A stretch of DNA of 64,000 bases from Tetranychus cinnabarinus (taxonomy: Eukaryota > Arthropoda > Arachnida > Trombidiformes > Tetranychidae). How positions within the stretch are numbered: position 1 is the stretch's first letter; each line of letters starts with the position of its first letter. Below, in pieces: positions 1 through 11,100 of this stretch. The notes under the pieces are model-generated. The model was not told the origin of the DNA, searched no databases, and saw only the letters and a program-made list of their open reading frames with translations. The position numbers were made by a program, and so were the translations under genes. The DNA is taken from assembly GCA_022266195.1 (NCBI GenBank), contig WHVY01000008.1:3161501-3225500 (forward strand), written 5' to 3'.

Positions 1-2202
1 ATTTGTTCCGCCATTTGTTCAATCATCTCGGCCTCCTTAACCATTCCATACATACGATAATACTGGATCCATTGAGCAGTATAATCTTGTTGCGGTTGTT
101 CACTACCATTTTGAGTGCCGGGGGTTGACTAAAAGAACAAAACAGAAATTTAAAGTTATGATTGTCCCTGTCATACGAAGCCCAATACTTTCAAAATTGA
201 TAAAGACGGACGCAGGAAAATCGAGGAATCAATTTGGCACAAAGTTAAAGCTGAAACCCATTAATGGGAAGAGAGCTGAATATAACTGTTGTGCCGAAGA
301 TTACTCAAAATATTAAACATTGAATTACTCACTGGTATAGTTGAGGCCATTTGCTGAGCTTGAGTTTGCGCATAATAGGCTGCCCACGCCGCAGAGTTCG
401 GATGTTGATTTGTTGCTATAAATGAAAAGTCAAGTGGAAAAAAATATTAGATAATCTGTAAACTTCGAGGTAACCTACCAAGCCTTATGAAACAAAAAAG
501 ATAAAAGGATAACCTCTACATCTAAATTGCTTTTAAAGCCAGACATTGGTTACTAAAAGATAAATTAATCTTGCACAGATTGACACCCATTTCACGGCAG
601 AAATATGAAATGAGCTCTAAGTCGGCGCAGATTGGTATCAAATTTCGTCCATTATAAACTTACTATCAGTGGAATTTTGAGATGGATCGGGGTAGTAATA
701 GTTAGGCCAGTATTGCTGCTGAGCAGGTTGACTTGGTTGTTGTGGATGATGCTGTGGTGCTTGTTGATGAGTGGGATTATAGTGCCTATTATTACTAAAA
801 GATAAAAAAAGAAAATTTAATTTGTAATTTGATACATAGAAATGTTGATAAATATTCAAGATAGCTTGTAACTGCATTTAACCCTTTAATGACAAACGGG
901 CATAGGATTGCCATTATACACAATACAGACTTTCTCTATCCACCCTTTTTGATCAAAGGTTCGAGAAAAGCAAACCTTAGATAGTCTAAGGGTGGAGGAA
1001 TGAAATGAAATGGTAAACTGGGAAAAAAGAATTTAAACCAGTACCTGTACATCTGAGATTGGTTATAGGGCTGATATTGGTTGTTTCTATTATCATCACC
1101 ACTTTGTCTTCTGGAATACAATTCAAGCAATCAATAAGAAAATTCAAATTTAAAATCAATGTTGAAACATACCCATATCCTCCTCCTCCTCCTCCTCGGT
1201 CATTGTGACGAGTATCTTTATTAATTTTTTCATTAATCAATTGCTGGGCAATTCCAATACGATCTGGAGGTCCTCTAATGATAATAACTCCTTTGGAATT
1301 TTTATCTGTCTCAATGTGGCAACCTGATTGTTGCTTAATTGATCTGATGGTTTCACCACCTCTACCAATGATTACCCCAACACGATTCACTGGAACATTC
1401 ATAACGACTTCTTCTCCTTCAAATCTTCTTCTATCTCCTCCCCCTACTCTTCCACCACCTCGACCTCCTCTGTCACCCCCTCGATCACGGTCTCTATCAC
1501 GATTCATATCGCGATCATAACCATGGTGTTCACGAACGTTTCCTTCGGAATGCTGTTGTTGGTGTTGTTGCTGCTGTTGCTGCTTGAGGAAGAACAAAAT
1601 TATCATAAGCGGAACTCAACAACGTGTTTGACTTCCTTAACACATACCTGCATGTTACGAGAATTTTCAATGATCTCTTGAATCATTTTCTCGGCTCGAT
1701 TCACGTTCTCTAATTCACCGGTGATTTTACAGATCTTACAACCATTATCGTCCACTCTATTAGAGTCAAATTGAACTTTTGTATTGGTGGTTGATTGGAT
1801 TGATTTTATACTATCACCCCGTTTTCCGATAACTAATCCTATGAATTGAGGAGGAACCGGAACTTCTCTATTGATTTGCCTAGAAGTTCCATACTCATTA
1901 GTAATCGGCGGTCTGGATGAGTCCCCTTGCTGCTGAGGCGGCTGTTGCTGTTGCTGTGGTGGTGGCGATTGTAATGGTTGTTGCTGATGTTGGGTCTGCT
2001 GTTGCTGCTGCTGTTGTCCTTGAAGTTTAGATGCAGCTAATTGAGCACCAAAAGGGTCACTCAGTTGCGGACGTTTGGCCTCTGCTCCACCATCATCTTC
2101 AGCCGCCCTTTTGCCGGTAATATTTCCAGTTAATTTAGTGGCTACTGCTTTAGCACGTTCAAGAGCTTTCTGAAAAGCATCTTCTGCTGGAGTCGATGAC
2201 AT
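1..2202 (-). CDS. Psi: Psi/FUBP-family KH-domain RNA-binding protein, C-terminus cut by the window edge
   Basis: Single-stranded nucleic-acid binding splicing/transcription regulator of the FUBP/KHSRP/P-element somatic inhibitor family, expected in the nucleus. Joined coding exons (minus strand): 2202-1648, 1582-1173, 1110-1045, 794-664, 415-333, 128-1; all junctions are GT-AG and keep phase. Order: an N-terminal amphipathic helix (AFQKALERAKAVATKL) like the FUBP N-box, a Q/P-rich linker, a KH domain with IGKRGDSIKSIQ, a second KH with IGRGGETIRSIKQ, a Gly/Arg-rich stretch, then Tyr-rich C-terminal motifs (NSAAWAAYYAQ and DYTAQWIQYY) typical of FUBP/Psi. The family usually has four KH domains; only two are seen here and no gap in the exons can hide the others. 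Start: Met at 2202 matches the family N-terminus; an in-frame Met at 2238 is possible. At least 457 codons are in the window. Confidence 0.88.
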
Positions 2203-3237
2203 AATACAATAATATACTGAAGTTGTAGATGATTTCAATTAAATAGTGATATTTAACACTAAAAACATATAAGAGCAGAAAAACATGTAAGAGCAAAAAT
2301 TTACACAAAAAATTTCAACGGAACCAACTAGAAAAAAATGGTTTGTTCAAAAGTAAAATGGCCGACTTCTGAGTGATGGAACATTTATCTCATGGCTGTT
2401 AAAGGCATATAAAGCAAAGATTGAGGTAGCAGTAGCTCCATCCATTAGTAGCTTATTGAAGAGAAATCGATTTTTTCTTTTTTCTTATTCCCTAGATGGA
2501 GCTGTTTAACTTATTAATCTATCGTAAAATCTGTAAATCAAATCTAAACTGTGGTAAATCAGCAATTAAAAGCCTAATTATCCAAAATATCACCGACAAC
2601 AGTGACTTAATACTACTAAAAGAACCAAATAAATTAACATTTGCTTCTATCAACAATTATCAGCTACAAGTCATTCAAAACAACAGATCAGTCATGGTAT
2701 CATTCAGAAAAGCTAGATTTCAGTCGACACAATTGATCCAATAATAAACTTTAAAGTTCATAAATTTCTTGATATTTCAACCTTGTCACCGGTATCTTTA
2801 TCCTATCAAAAAATGAAAAGAACCAGTAAAATCTGAAAATCCAAGTCTCAAACATTGTTGCTAAATTTATAAAAATCATTAACACATAACTTATCTCTTT
2901 AATGACCTTTTTGAAACAATATTCACAATTTATATTCTACTGAAAAGAGAAAAACTTAAAGAGACAAATCAAAACCAATATCTCCCCGAAAAATCAATAA
3001 CATTAAACCCGACGAGAAGTAAATCATTCTCTCATCGAAAAATGCATTATCAAAAAACCCGCTCTATTCAGAGTAAATATAAATCTCTGCGATGTGAGCG
3101 CACTGGAAAAGCAAAACAACCTCAATAGGTGTACGAAAAGCATGGTTAACTGTATTTAATTTATTTACTGTTGTGACTTTAATATTTTTTCATATATAAT
3201 TATTTGTGTTGAAAAGTTTGGATTGAATTAGTTTAAA
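2203..3237. other. Intergenic region between Psi and TMEM223 (divergent)
   Basis: Both flanking genes start here and read outward, so it should hold both promoters. I see no further conserved element apart from a weak small open frame at 2496-2744, listed separately. The stretch 2745-3130 is AT-rich with no recognisable gene. Confidence 0.5.
2496..2744 (+). CDS. Doubtful small protein, 82 aa
   Basis: Unrecognised. The frame encodes a basic, Asn/Ile/Leu-rich 82-residue peptide with no motif I can name. The Met is directly preceded by a long pyrimidine tract ending in CCCTAG, a very good splice acceptor, and an ATG with a possible donor (ATGGTTTGTTCAAAA followed by GTAAAA) lies about 160 nt upstream, so it could be the second exon of a tiny gene. 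Nothing else supports translation; it may equally be chance within the promoter region. Confidence 0.25.
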   Translation: MELFNLLIYRKICKSNLNCGKSAIKSLIIQNITDNSDLILLKEPNKLTFASINNYQLQVIQNNRSVMVSFRKARFQSTQLIQ

Positions 3238-3909
3238 ATGTTATCAGTTAATAATATTTTTCAACTCAGTATAAAAAGGGTCATGACTATACCTTGTAAA
3301 CTTAAACAAATGGGTACAGTAGAAATTATTAAGAGCCAAACAACACGGAATTGGCGTCAATTTTCAACCGATAATTTTGGACTTGTTGATAACATCAAAC
3401 GAGACACTGTAGTTTATGCTCTTACAAGTGTGGCTTCCTATTTCAGAAGAACGGTATTGTCTACATTTGGTGCTTGTATTTGTGTGTATGGATCAACTTT
3501 TGTTGTTTCTTTGGTAAGCCTTCCCGAGGAAAGTAAACATCGCGGTCCAGTACCTTTCCTGTTGAAAAATCGTTGGCTTATTACTATAGCTTTTGCGATG
3601 ATGGGAATTGTGGCATTTTCTGTCAATAAATATTTTCTTTGGAGGACAATAACAAGAATAGAAATAAAATCTGATGGTAGAACGGTGCATTTCATGGCTC
3701 TCAATAGGTTACCTTTATCAAGAACTCAATACTCTTTCGAAGTTCCTTTAAATCATGTTTCCTGTATTCAAGCTCGTCTTAACGCTAAAGCACCATTCGT
3801 GGTTATCAAAATTAAGGGTAAAAGAGGATCTTTCTACATCGATAAAGAAGGACTATTCCCTAATCCTTCCTTATTTGATTATAGTATTGGCGTGAACCGC
3901 AAAATTTAA
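3238..3909 (+). CDS. TMEM223: TMEM223 family mitochondrial inner-membrane protein, 223 aa
   Basis: Intronless reading frame. TMEM223 in mammals is a mitochondrial inner-membrane protein linked to cytochrome c oxidase (complex IV) assembly. The N-terminal about 45 residues are basic and Ser/Thr-rich, consistent with a mitochondrial presequence. Two hydrophobic segments follow (about residues 75-95 and 115-135). The C-terminal block PLNHVSC...KIKGKRGSFYIDKEGLFPN...LFD is the diagnostic part of the family and lines up end to end with the vertebrate protein, which has a similar length. Start: first in-frame Met; a second at codon 16 is possible. A broken copy of residues about 30-80 lies 3.9 kb downstream at 7256-7411. 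Confidence 0.85.
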   Translation: MLSVNNIFQLSIKRVMTIPCKLKQMGTVEIIKSQTTRNWRQFSTDNFGLVDNIKRDTVVYALTSVASYFRRTVLSTFGACICVYGSTFVVSLVSLPEESKHRGPVPFLLKNRWLITIAFAMMGIVAFSVNKYFLWRTITRIEIKSDGRTVHFMALNRLPLSRTQYSFEVPLNHVSCIQARLNAKAPFVVIKIKGKRGSFYIDKEGLFPNPSLFDYSIGVNRKI

Positions 3910-4825
3910 CCTGATCTTGTATTATATGTTTTGTATTTATTGCAGTTATATTAATGAAATTTATATTCCATAATATTGATCACTCGAATATTAAATGATT
4001 CAAGAATCAAAATCATTGTTCGACTGGATACAGATATGGATAATAGTCATGGACAGTTTGACTTTTTTTAGCACAAACCAAATGATAAATGAATCGATAT
4101 GATATTTATCAACAAAAATATCTTTGGAGATAAATTTTTAAATTAGATTGCGATTTGTGAATAGATTCATAATAAAAGAAAATGCCAAATTGAAATTTAA
4201 TATGAGTATCAAGTTATTTGTGTTTAATATTTGACAGCTTGATCCATCATTCAAAAGATTCAAATGATCAGTCTATGAATTATATCATAATTTACAGGAA
4301 TTTTTGTAATGATAGGAATTTGGCGCAATAAATACAAATGTAACTTCCAATATTTGCAATATAATACAAGGAAAAAATGGTAAAGAGATATTTATTAAGT
4401 TTAAAGGAGACGCCGTAATATTTTCCTGTTTGATTTGTTTTTGTCAGAGGTTTTTGTTTTCAAGAACAGCGATCTAAATCTTTAATTTGGTTGTTTGAAA
4501 ATATTGAATGCATTTCAACGAAGAGAAACATTTAAAGTCAGGTGATAGAATCATTTGAAATTTAATTGACTTAAAAACGAAAACAGAACGAATTTCATAT
4601 CATGATGCTGTGATTGGATATGAGGATTAAAAATAGTTGAAAAGGAAATTTGTCAACTGATTATCAGCATACTTTTGAGAAAACTATTTTGAACATTTAA
4701 TTTAATGATTGCGAAGACTGTTTGATAGTTTGCTTTTTTCAATGGAAGTGTACAGTTAGCTCAATATAAACTCAAGCACCCCATAATAGCTTTGAGAAAA
4801 GCTCTTTTTTCATAGAGATATCAAT
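3910..4825. other. 3' flank of TMEM223 and of the convergent thioesterase gene
   Basis: No gene seen. Positions about 4088-4373 are the source (or sister) of a 0.3 kb block repeated at 7412-7715. The rest is AT-rich 3' flank. Confidence 0.5.
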
Positions 4826-5686
4826 TTAAAGTGGTGGTAACGACTTGGAAATGAATGCAGCAGCGTCTCGTAATTCCTGAAAAAAATTATAACAATTAGT
4901 ACACATCATAAATAAGATTAGGTCATCTTAAAAGATATGGATGCTTAAAGAAATACCTCATTACAAGACGAATGGCCCATTCCTCTATAAACTTTAAACT
5001 CGAAAGTTTTGAGAAAACCTTTCAAAATATCAGCAGTCATGTTTCCCCACATTTTTGGAACCAAAGGATCAGCTTCACCGTGACATTGTAGTACTGGAAC
5101 TTCCTTATTGCCTTGAACGAAAGCATCAGGATAATCTTTATGTAAAGGTAGCCAACAACTGAAAGCTAGGATACCAGCTAAGGGTTTAGAATACCGAAGT
5201 CCAGTGTGCAAAGAGAGAGCACCACCCTGTGAAAAACCACCGAGCAAAATTCTTTCCGCAGGTATATTGTGTTTACTCATTTCCTCCTCAATAATTTTAA
5301 TGATTGATTGTGATGCTTTTGCTATGCCTTCTGCATCTTCGGGTCCATTGTGTGTGAGGGTCATAAGATCAAACCATGATGGCATGATCATACCAGCGTT
5401 CAGGGTGACAGGTTGAGCAGGAGCAGTGGGACAAATCAATTTACAATAAGAAGGTTTAATAGCAGCAAAAGTTTCAGCCCATCCATGACCAGTATCACCA
5501 AGTCCATGGAGGAAAATAATCTATAAATGAGGTGAGAAAGAGTGAAACATTAAACTTGTAGTAATCCATCACAGTAACAATTCATTCTGTAGATGTAATT
5601 CTTGCCATTAAAAATAATTGACTTACCGTTGCCGTATGATTACCGTCTTTAGCGTCGATAACAACGTTATTTGATCCAGGTGCCAT
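4826..5686 (-). CDS. LYPLA: Acyl-protein thioesterase (LYPLA1/2 type), 224 aa
   Basis: Serine hydrolase of the alpha/beta fold that removes palmitate from cysteines of cytosolic and membrane-attached proteins. Exons 5686-5627, 5520-4957 and 4876-4826, with introns of 106 and 80 nt, give a full-length protein. Visible: FLHGLGDTGHGW oxyanion-loop region, nucleophile Ser117 in GFSQGG, Asp171 in HGEADPLVP, His203 in GMGHSS, and a short helical C-terminus ending SKSLPPL. Length equals the family norm (about 225-230). The N-terminus (MAPGSNN) lacks the Cys2 that is itself palmitoylated in mammalian APT1/2, so membrane cycling may differ; that last point is inference. Faces TMEM223 tail to tail. Confidence 0.93.
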
Positions 5687-6733
5687 TTCAAATAAATGTA
5701 AAGATGCCTTGTTTATTATCCTAGGAATCCCTTTGATTGCCCTTTTTGCGGATAAAAGGGCTATCCGAGTTGATTTTAAGATAGGAATACTGAGAGAGGG
5801 TGTTATAGAAAATAATGGAAGAATGGGTTAATCTAAATATTAATGAAAGGTTCTAAAGGTGTAACTGAATGCAACAATTGATATAAAGATAATTGTCTGG
5901 AAACTGAGCTTCACAAAATAAATTGATTGAGAGATAACTCAGAAAGCAAGAAAAATCAGATGACTAGAAATTAAACAGATGTATCGATTGTAGCTTGAAC
6001 AGAGAAAGCAGCTTGACTACTGATATCAATGCAAGTCAATGTAATATTTTCTAGCTAGTCAAAAATTACTCAGCTAATAAACCATTGTCAAGCAGCTTAG
6101 TCAGCTAAAAAACAAAAAGATAAGTTTTTTTAATGCCACTTTTAAATTCAAAGTTTTAATTCATCTTAAAGGTTAAAATAATGTGTTAAAACATTGTGTT
6201 AATTTATAATTTACAGGGTTGCTGAATGATCTTTTCATTCAGAGTTACCAAGTTGTTTACATGTGCTATTCAATGTTTTTGTTTTTAAAGAGAGTTTCAC
6301 TATCAGAACAACGTTTGTCGTTAAAATTAATCCTCTGAAGTTCAACAAGTCGGGTTTTGCATAATGTTTTTGTCTAATATTTTTTCATCAGTTCATCTAG
6401 CAATATCAATATTCAGCAACTTTGAATACGTAACGAAAATACATGACTATGATACATTTAGCTGTCAACAAATATTAAATGTAAGTTCATCAATACGCCG
6501 GTTTACTTTTGCTATTAAAATTATTTGTGAAACCAAATTCGCATAACACAATAAAAAATAATCAAATAAATTTTCCTCCAATAAATATATTTTATTTAAT
6601 TATATTTTCATTTTTTTATTTGTAGATGAACAATTGGTGGGAAACAACAAGCATGAAAATCCGTTATTTTAAAGATGCGCTGGTTCAATTTGAATGAGCT
6701 GATTGAATATAAGGAAAAAACTTCGATGTCGAC
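5687..6733. other. Intergenic region upstream of the thioesterase gene
   Basis: Contains the thioesterase promoter near 5690-5850. The remaining 0.9 kb is AT-rich and I recognise no gene. A 60-codon open frame at 6364-6546 has no protein features I can recognise. Confidence 0.45.
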
Positions 6734-7216
6734 TCAATTAGTTTGAAAATGATTCAATTTCAAGCCATTTGCAAGCTCACTCTGAACAGCTGCAACCATT
6801 TTACGAACGCGGCCTAGAAAGACAAGAGTTGTGTCCTTCTCAGTTCTTTAAAATTGCACTTTATCATACGATAACTCGCCTTCATCTCTGTTACCCATTT
6901 GATCGACGATATTAGTATCGGTATAAGTAAAATTTGAATTTAAACGTGATTCAGTTTTCATGCTTCTAGGAGAGATCGAAGCAAATGATTGAGTCGAACC
7001 GGATCTGTTTAAAGATGATCTACTGGAAGAAATCATTAGATCGTAAGCTTCCTTTAAATTGCTGTAAAATTCAATTTCTTGCAGTAAATTTACTAACTGA
7101 GTCTTTTCTTTCAAAGCTTGTTCAGCATTCTCAAAAATCAATTGGCCAACTTTGTACTGACAATTTTTGATTCTCATATCAGCATATTGATTCAAGTCTT
7201 GAGTTTCCCATTCCCA
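6734..7216 (-). pseudogene. 3' end of an unidentified coiled-coil gene, apparently truncated
   Basis: Two exon-like pieces: about 7216-6895 and 6813-6734, joined by an 81 nt GT-AG intron in matching phase (phase 1). Together they encode a charged helical segment beginning WEWETQDLNQYAD, a heptad-like stretch (VGQLIFENAEQALKEK), a Ser-rich linker (SSSRSSLNRSGSTQSFAS) and a helical tail (GRVRKMVAAVQSELANG). Upstream the frame closes at a TGA around 7217 with no ATG and no convincing acceptor, and within 40 nt the sequence becomes a copied fragment of TMEM223, so the 5' part seems to have been lost at a duplication breakpoint. I do not recognise the family. A living gene with a cryptic upstream exon is not excluded. 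Confidence 0.45.
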
Positions 7217-7255
7217 TTGTCACCATCATCAAGGCACGGTTGCTGAGGTGGTAAG

Positions 7256-7411
7256 AATTATTAAGAGCCAAACAACACGGAATTGGCGTCAATTTTCAAC
7301 CGATAATTTTGGACTTGTTGATAACATCAAACAAGACATTGTAGTTTATGCTCTTACAAGTGTGTCTTCCTATTTCAGACGAACGGCATTGTCTACATTT
7401 GGTGCTTGAAT
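7256..7411 (+). pseudogene. TMEM223 fragment (copy of 3324-3480), non-functional
   Basis: About 155 nt nearly identical to the 5' coding part of TMEM223 (codons about 30-81). It has lost the start, carries a TGT-to-TGA stop at the equivalent of GACISV, and then jumps straight to sequence matching the 3' flank of TMEM223 around 4090, so the rest of the gene was deleted. Confidence 0.85.
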
Positions 7412-7715
7412 TTGTATGAATCAACATGATATTTATCAATATTATTGCTTAGACAACAAAAATATCTTTGATGATAAATTTTTAAAGATTGCGATTTGTG
7501 AATAGATTCATAATAAAAGAAAATGCCAAATTAAAATTTAAAATGAGTATCAAGTTATTTGTGTTTAATATTTGACAGCTTGATCCATCATTCAAAAGAT
7601 TCAAATGATCAGTCTATGAATTATATCATAATTTACATGAATTTTTGTAATGATAGGAATTTGGCGCAATAAATACAAATGTAACTTTAAATTTTTGCAA
7701 TATAATACAAGGAAG
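7412..7715 (+). repeat. Duplicate of the TMEM223 3' flank (4088-4373)
   Basis: Directly continuous with the pseudogene fragment and in the same orientation as its source. Long identical runs (for example around the shared TTGACAGCTTGATCCATC) interrupted by a few substitutions and one insertion of about 14 nt near 7441. Confidence 0.85.
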
Positions 7716-8105
7716 AATTGCTTTTTATTAAATTAAAAACAGATTGTGATACAAGGAGATCAGTAGAAACAGAGAAAAAGAACCATAAGAAATGGTGAAG
7801 AGAGAAAAAGCAAGAGGCGAAATGAATAAAAGGTAACAGACGAAAAAAGAAAACGAAAAAAGATGCAAAGCTAAAGTTCTTTGCAAGTTGTTACAATGAT
7901 AACAGAAAAATTTTTGTTAACATTAACAGAAAATTCATAAACATGTTCACAGGTCAGTATGTAATAATAATATAATGATGATGATGACGATGATGATGGT
8001 GATGATGATGAAGGATCGATGACAACTGTGCGATGGGAATACGATGCCCTCTAATGAGTGTTTTTTAACTTATGGAATCATTTGTTAATTTTGTTTTCAT
8101 CTATT
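7716..8105. other. 3' flank of Ski with GAT-type trinucleotide repeat
   Basis: Lies beyond the Ski stop on its strand and is probably 3' UTR. Positions about 7974-8013 are an imperfect GAT/GAC repeat; 7760-7870 is purine-rich. No gene seen. Confidence 0.5.
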
Positions 8106-11100
8106 TTAACTTGGCTTGATATCAACATCACCAGTTGAACGGACTTCTTCAAGTATGTTCTCTATTTCTTTAAAAATTTGTACTCTAAGATCCCTGTTAA
8201 TTTTGTTTCTTCTCAACAGTTTATCTAAATTGGAGAAAAGATGCTTTTCCTGAACTTTGTTACTTTCAGGCTCGTCATCTAAAACAAAGAAAAAGAAAAT
8301 CATAATTAGCTGATTTGTTCATAAGAGTAACTTAAATCAAGGTAAAATACTGTAATACATGAAATACACTTGTTGAGAGTTGAGACTAGAGACTGAGAAA
8401 AATACAAACGTTGCTTTGATAGACAATTTTTCTGTCTACTCATTCAATATTAATCCATAATTTTGATTCATCTAGAGCTTGGGGAAATTATTCGAGAAAA
8501 AAATCGTTACATAATTAGACAATTTTCAGATTGCCTGACGATTCGCAGTTTTAATTTAAAAATGTTACTTTCTTGCTTTTTCCTTTACTTGTATTTCAAG
8601 TTGTATTTCAGTGTACAGTTTTTTTATCTTGATTGACTTATTGATTATCAAAATTACCTTCATTACTTCGACTTTTGTGTTCAACAGTAACTCTTGGTAT
8701 AGATTGTTGTTGTTGAGGATGATTTTGTTGATTAGTGGAGATAGAAACGGTTGGCTGAGGTAGTTGTAGTGATGCCAGCCCTGAAACTGGTGGTTGAGTC
8801 ACGTAAGGATGATGATACCAGTAGTTGAACACAGACGGATCGGGGGTCCAGTTGGTGGAAACGGGAAAATATGAATAAGGATGAGGTGATAATAAATCGA
8901 GGGGAGATTGTTTCATTGTTGGCATTTCTTCGGTTTTAATCTTCTTAAGCGGTTCCGGTAACTGGCCTCTATTTAAGTTGTTTGTCTGTATCAAGGAAAA
9001 AATAATAACAATTTAGTCAACATTGAATTAAGAAAAAGTAATTAACTTGAAATAGTGAAGCAGTAGAAGAATAATTCAAATGCATGAGTGACAACTCGAC
9101 ATTCTTCAATCAAAATTCATTAAAAGAAATTTAAAATATTCCTAGAATAAAAACAAGCTTCATTGAAGACTTGATGTGCGCCTTCAAAGGGAAACAACAA
9201 TCAACTTCAAGTTCACATAAACTTGATACCTTGTTGTAAAAGTTAAATCAATGACCGATGATCGATGACCTTACAAATGATGTAACTTTTTTTCATACTA
9301 TAGTGAAAACATTTACAAAATTTACGCAATTCAAATTCATGTAAAATTAATTTACTTTTTTGCCGACTTTTAAATGGCAATTTAGTGTTGAAAATTGAGT
9401 TTTACATATTAAAAAAATTTAAACCAATTTACTACTGAGCTGAAAGGAAGGGCAACTAAACTTGAATTTCATACTTTTTAATGGTTTTAAGCGCACATTA
9501 GTAACAAATGTTAAAGTGATATTTAATTTACATGCACGAGGTGAAGGATAAATATATTAATCTAACAAATCTATGACAAACTGTTCCCTAATTTTACCCA
9601 AATCAGGTGCAAAGAACCCGAAAAACATGGAGATTTAGATATTGGCTAATACAGACAATTTAAGGAATATGAATGTTATTCTGATATTACCTTGTGATTA
9701 TCAAATACGAATAACTTAATCAAGATAAATAATTTAAATTAGCTGATAATGTTGAGCAACAAGTCTGGGTCAAGTTGGTTAAGATTTGGATACAAGTCGC
9801 TATTTCAAAATTGATTGATTGTTTGAGTCAGTTTGTTGGCTAATGATGCAATTTTTAGCATTTAAACCAATCTGTTTCCTCTATTACACCCAATTAGATA
9901 ATAATTTAAGGATAATTTAAAGGTAGTTTAAAGGTAAAACTTCCTGTCAATAAACCTGAAATTCTTGGTATTAACATCTCTGGTCTGACAATATTTCACG
10001 GTTACACTCTTGATAATTCAATGGATGGTGATGAAAACTAACAGCTGTGAAACGATGAAGTAACCAGAATAATAATAATCACAGTTACTGGTTAACTAAT
10101 ACAGACTTTTTTCATGCATCTTTCCCCATCAACACCTATCCTTATAAAATATGATGAGTTAAGCTAAACTAATATTAGAAATACTAATTATGATTGCATA
10201 TATTGTCACATAAGCAATATTTCAAGATAGACTGGCTGGAAACAGATTTACAAGTGTATTAAAATGGACGATAAATATCAGTCAATTAAAGCTAAATTTG
10301 TCTGATAGACTCTTTTAGCCTGTTCAATCGATCTGGAACAGATAGAAATAGAAAGCTCAATTCAACAATCAGACAATGTTTGTTATTTTTAAGTCTTCGG
10401 CCTTCTCATTGTGTTGAAAACAAGAATCAATTGAATGAAGGAGGAAGAGTTAGACAGAAAGAATGCCAACATGTTAAGGCGTATTGAGTGATTGAGCAAG
10501 AAAGGTGTATTAAAACAGGTAAAAAGCAAATAACGGGATCAAACAATGACCTTGAAATTGAGATAAAATTTTAAAATGAAAATAGTTTCAGCAAAATTTT
10601 GCTTTCAAAGTTATCCTTGCAACCGAAATGTTTTTTGGTTATTTTGTAAAAAGCAAGATACAAATCATGTAAAAGTGTCTGAAAATTATTTTCATCATCA
10701 ATTATGATAATTTAATTACTATTTAATATCTAAATAGCCTAATTTCACACATTATTGTTGAAATAAATCCATGGATTTAGATTTTTATCAATCACTTGAT
10801 AATGTTTTTCAATTATTCATTTGAAAACAGCTAAAAATATGGTTTCTGCTTTCAAACTGAATTATGGATTGCTTTGAATGGAAACAAGATAATCTATTGA
10901 AATTCAGCTTAATTAATCTTAAACTATTGTCATAATTTTAATTGAATGTGAAATTGATTCGCAATACTCTTTTAACAAGCTTTATATGAAATATTTCATT
11001 GCAAATTGTATACAATTGAATTCAGTTGGCAGTTTGGTGAAAACGATGAGTTATTCACCTGATTGTAAAGAGTTAAAGCCAATTGATTTGTTGATTACAG

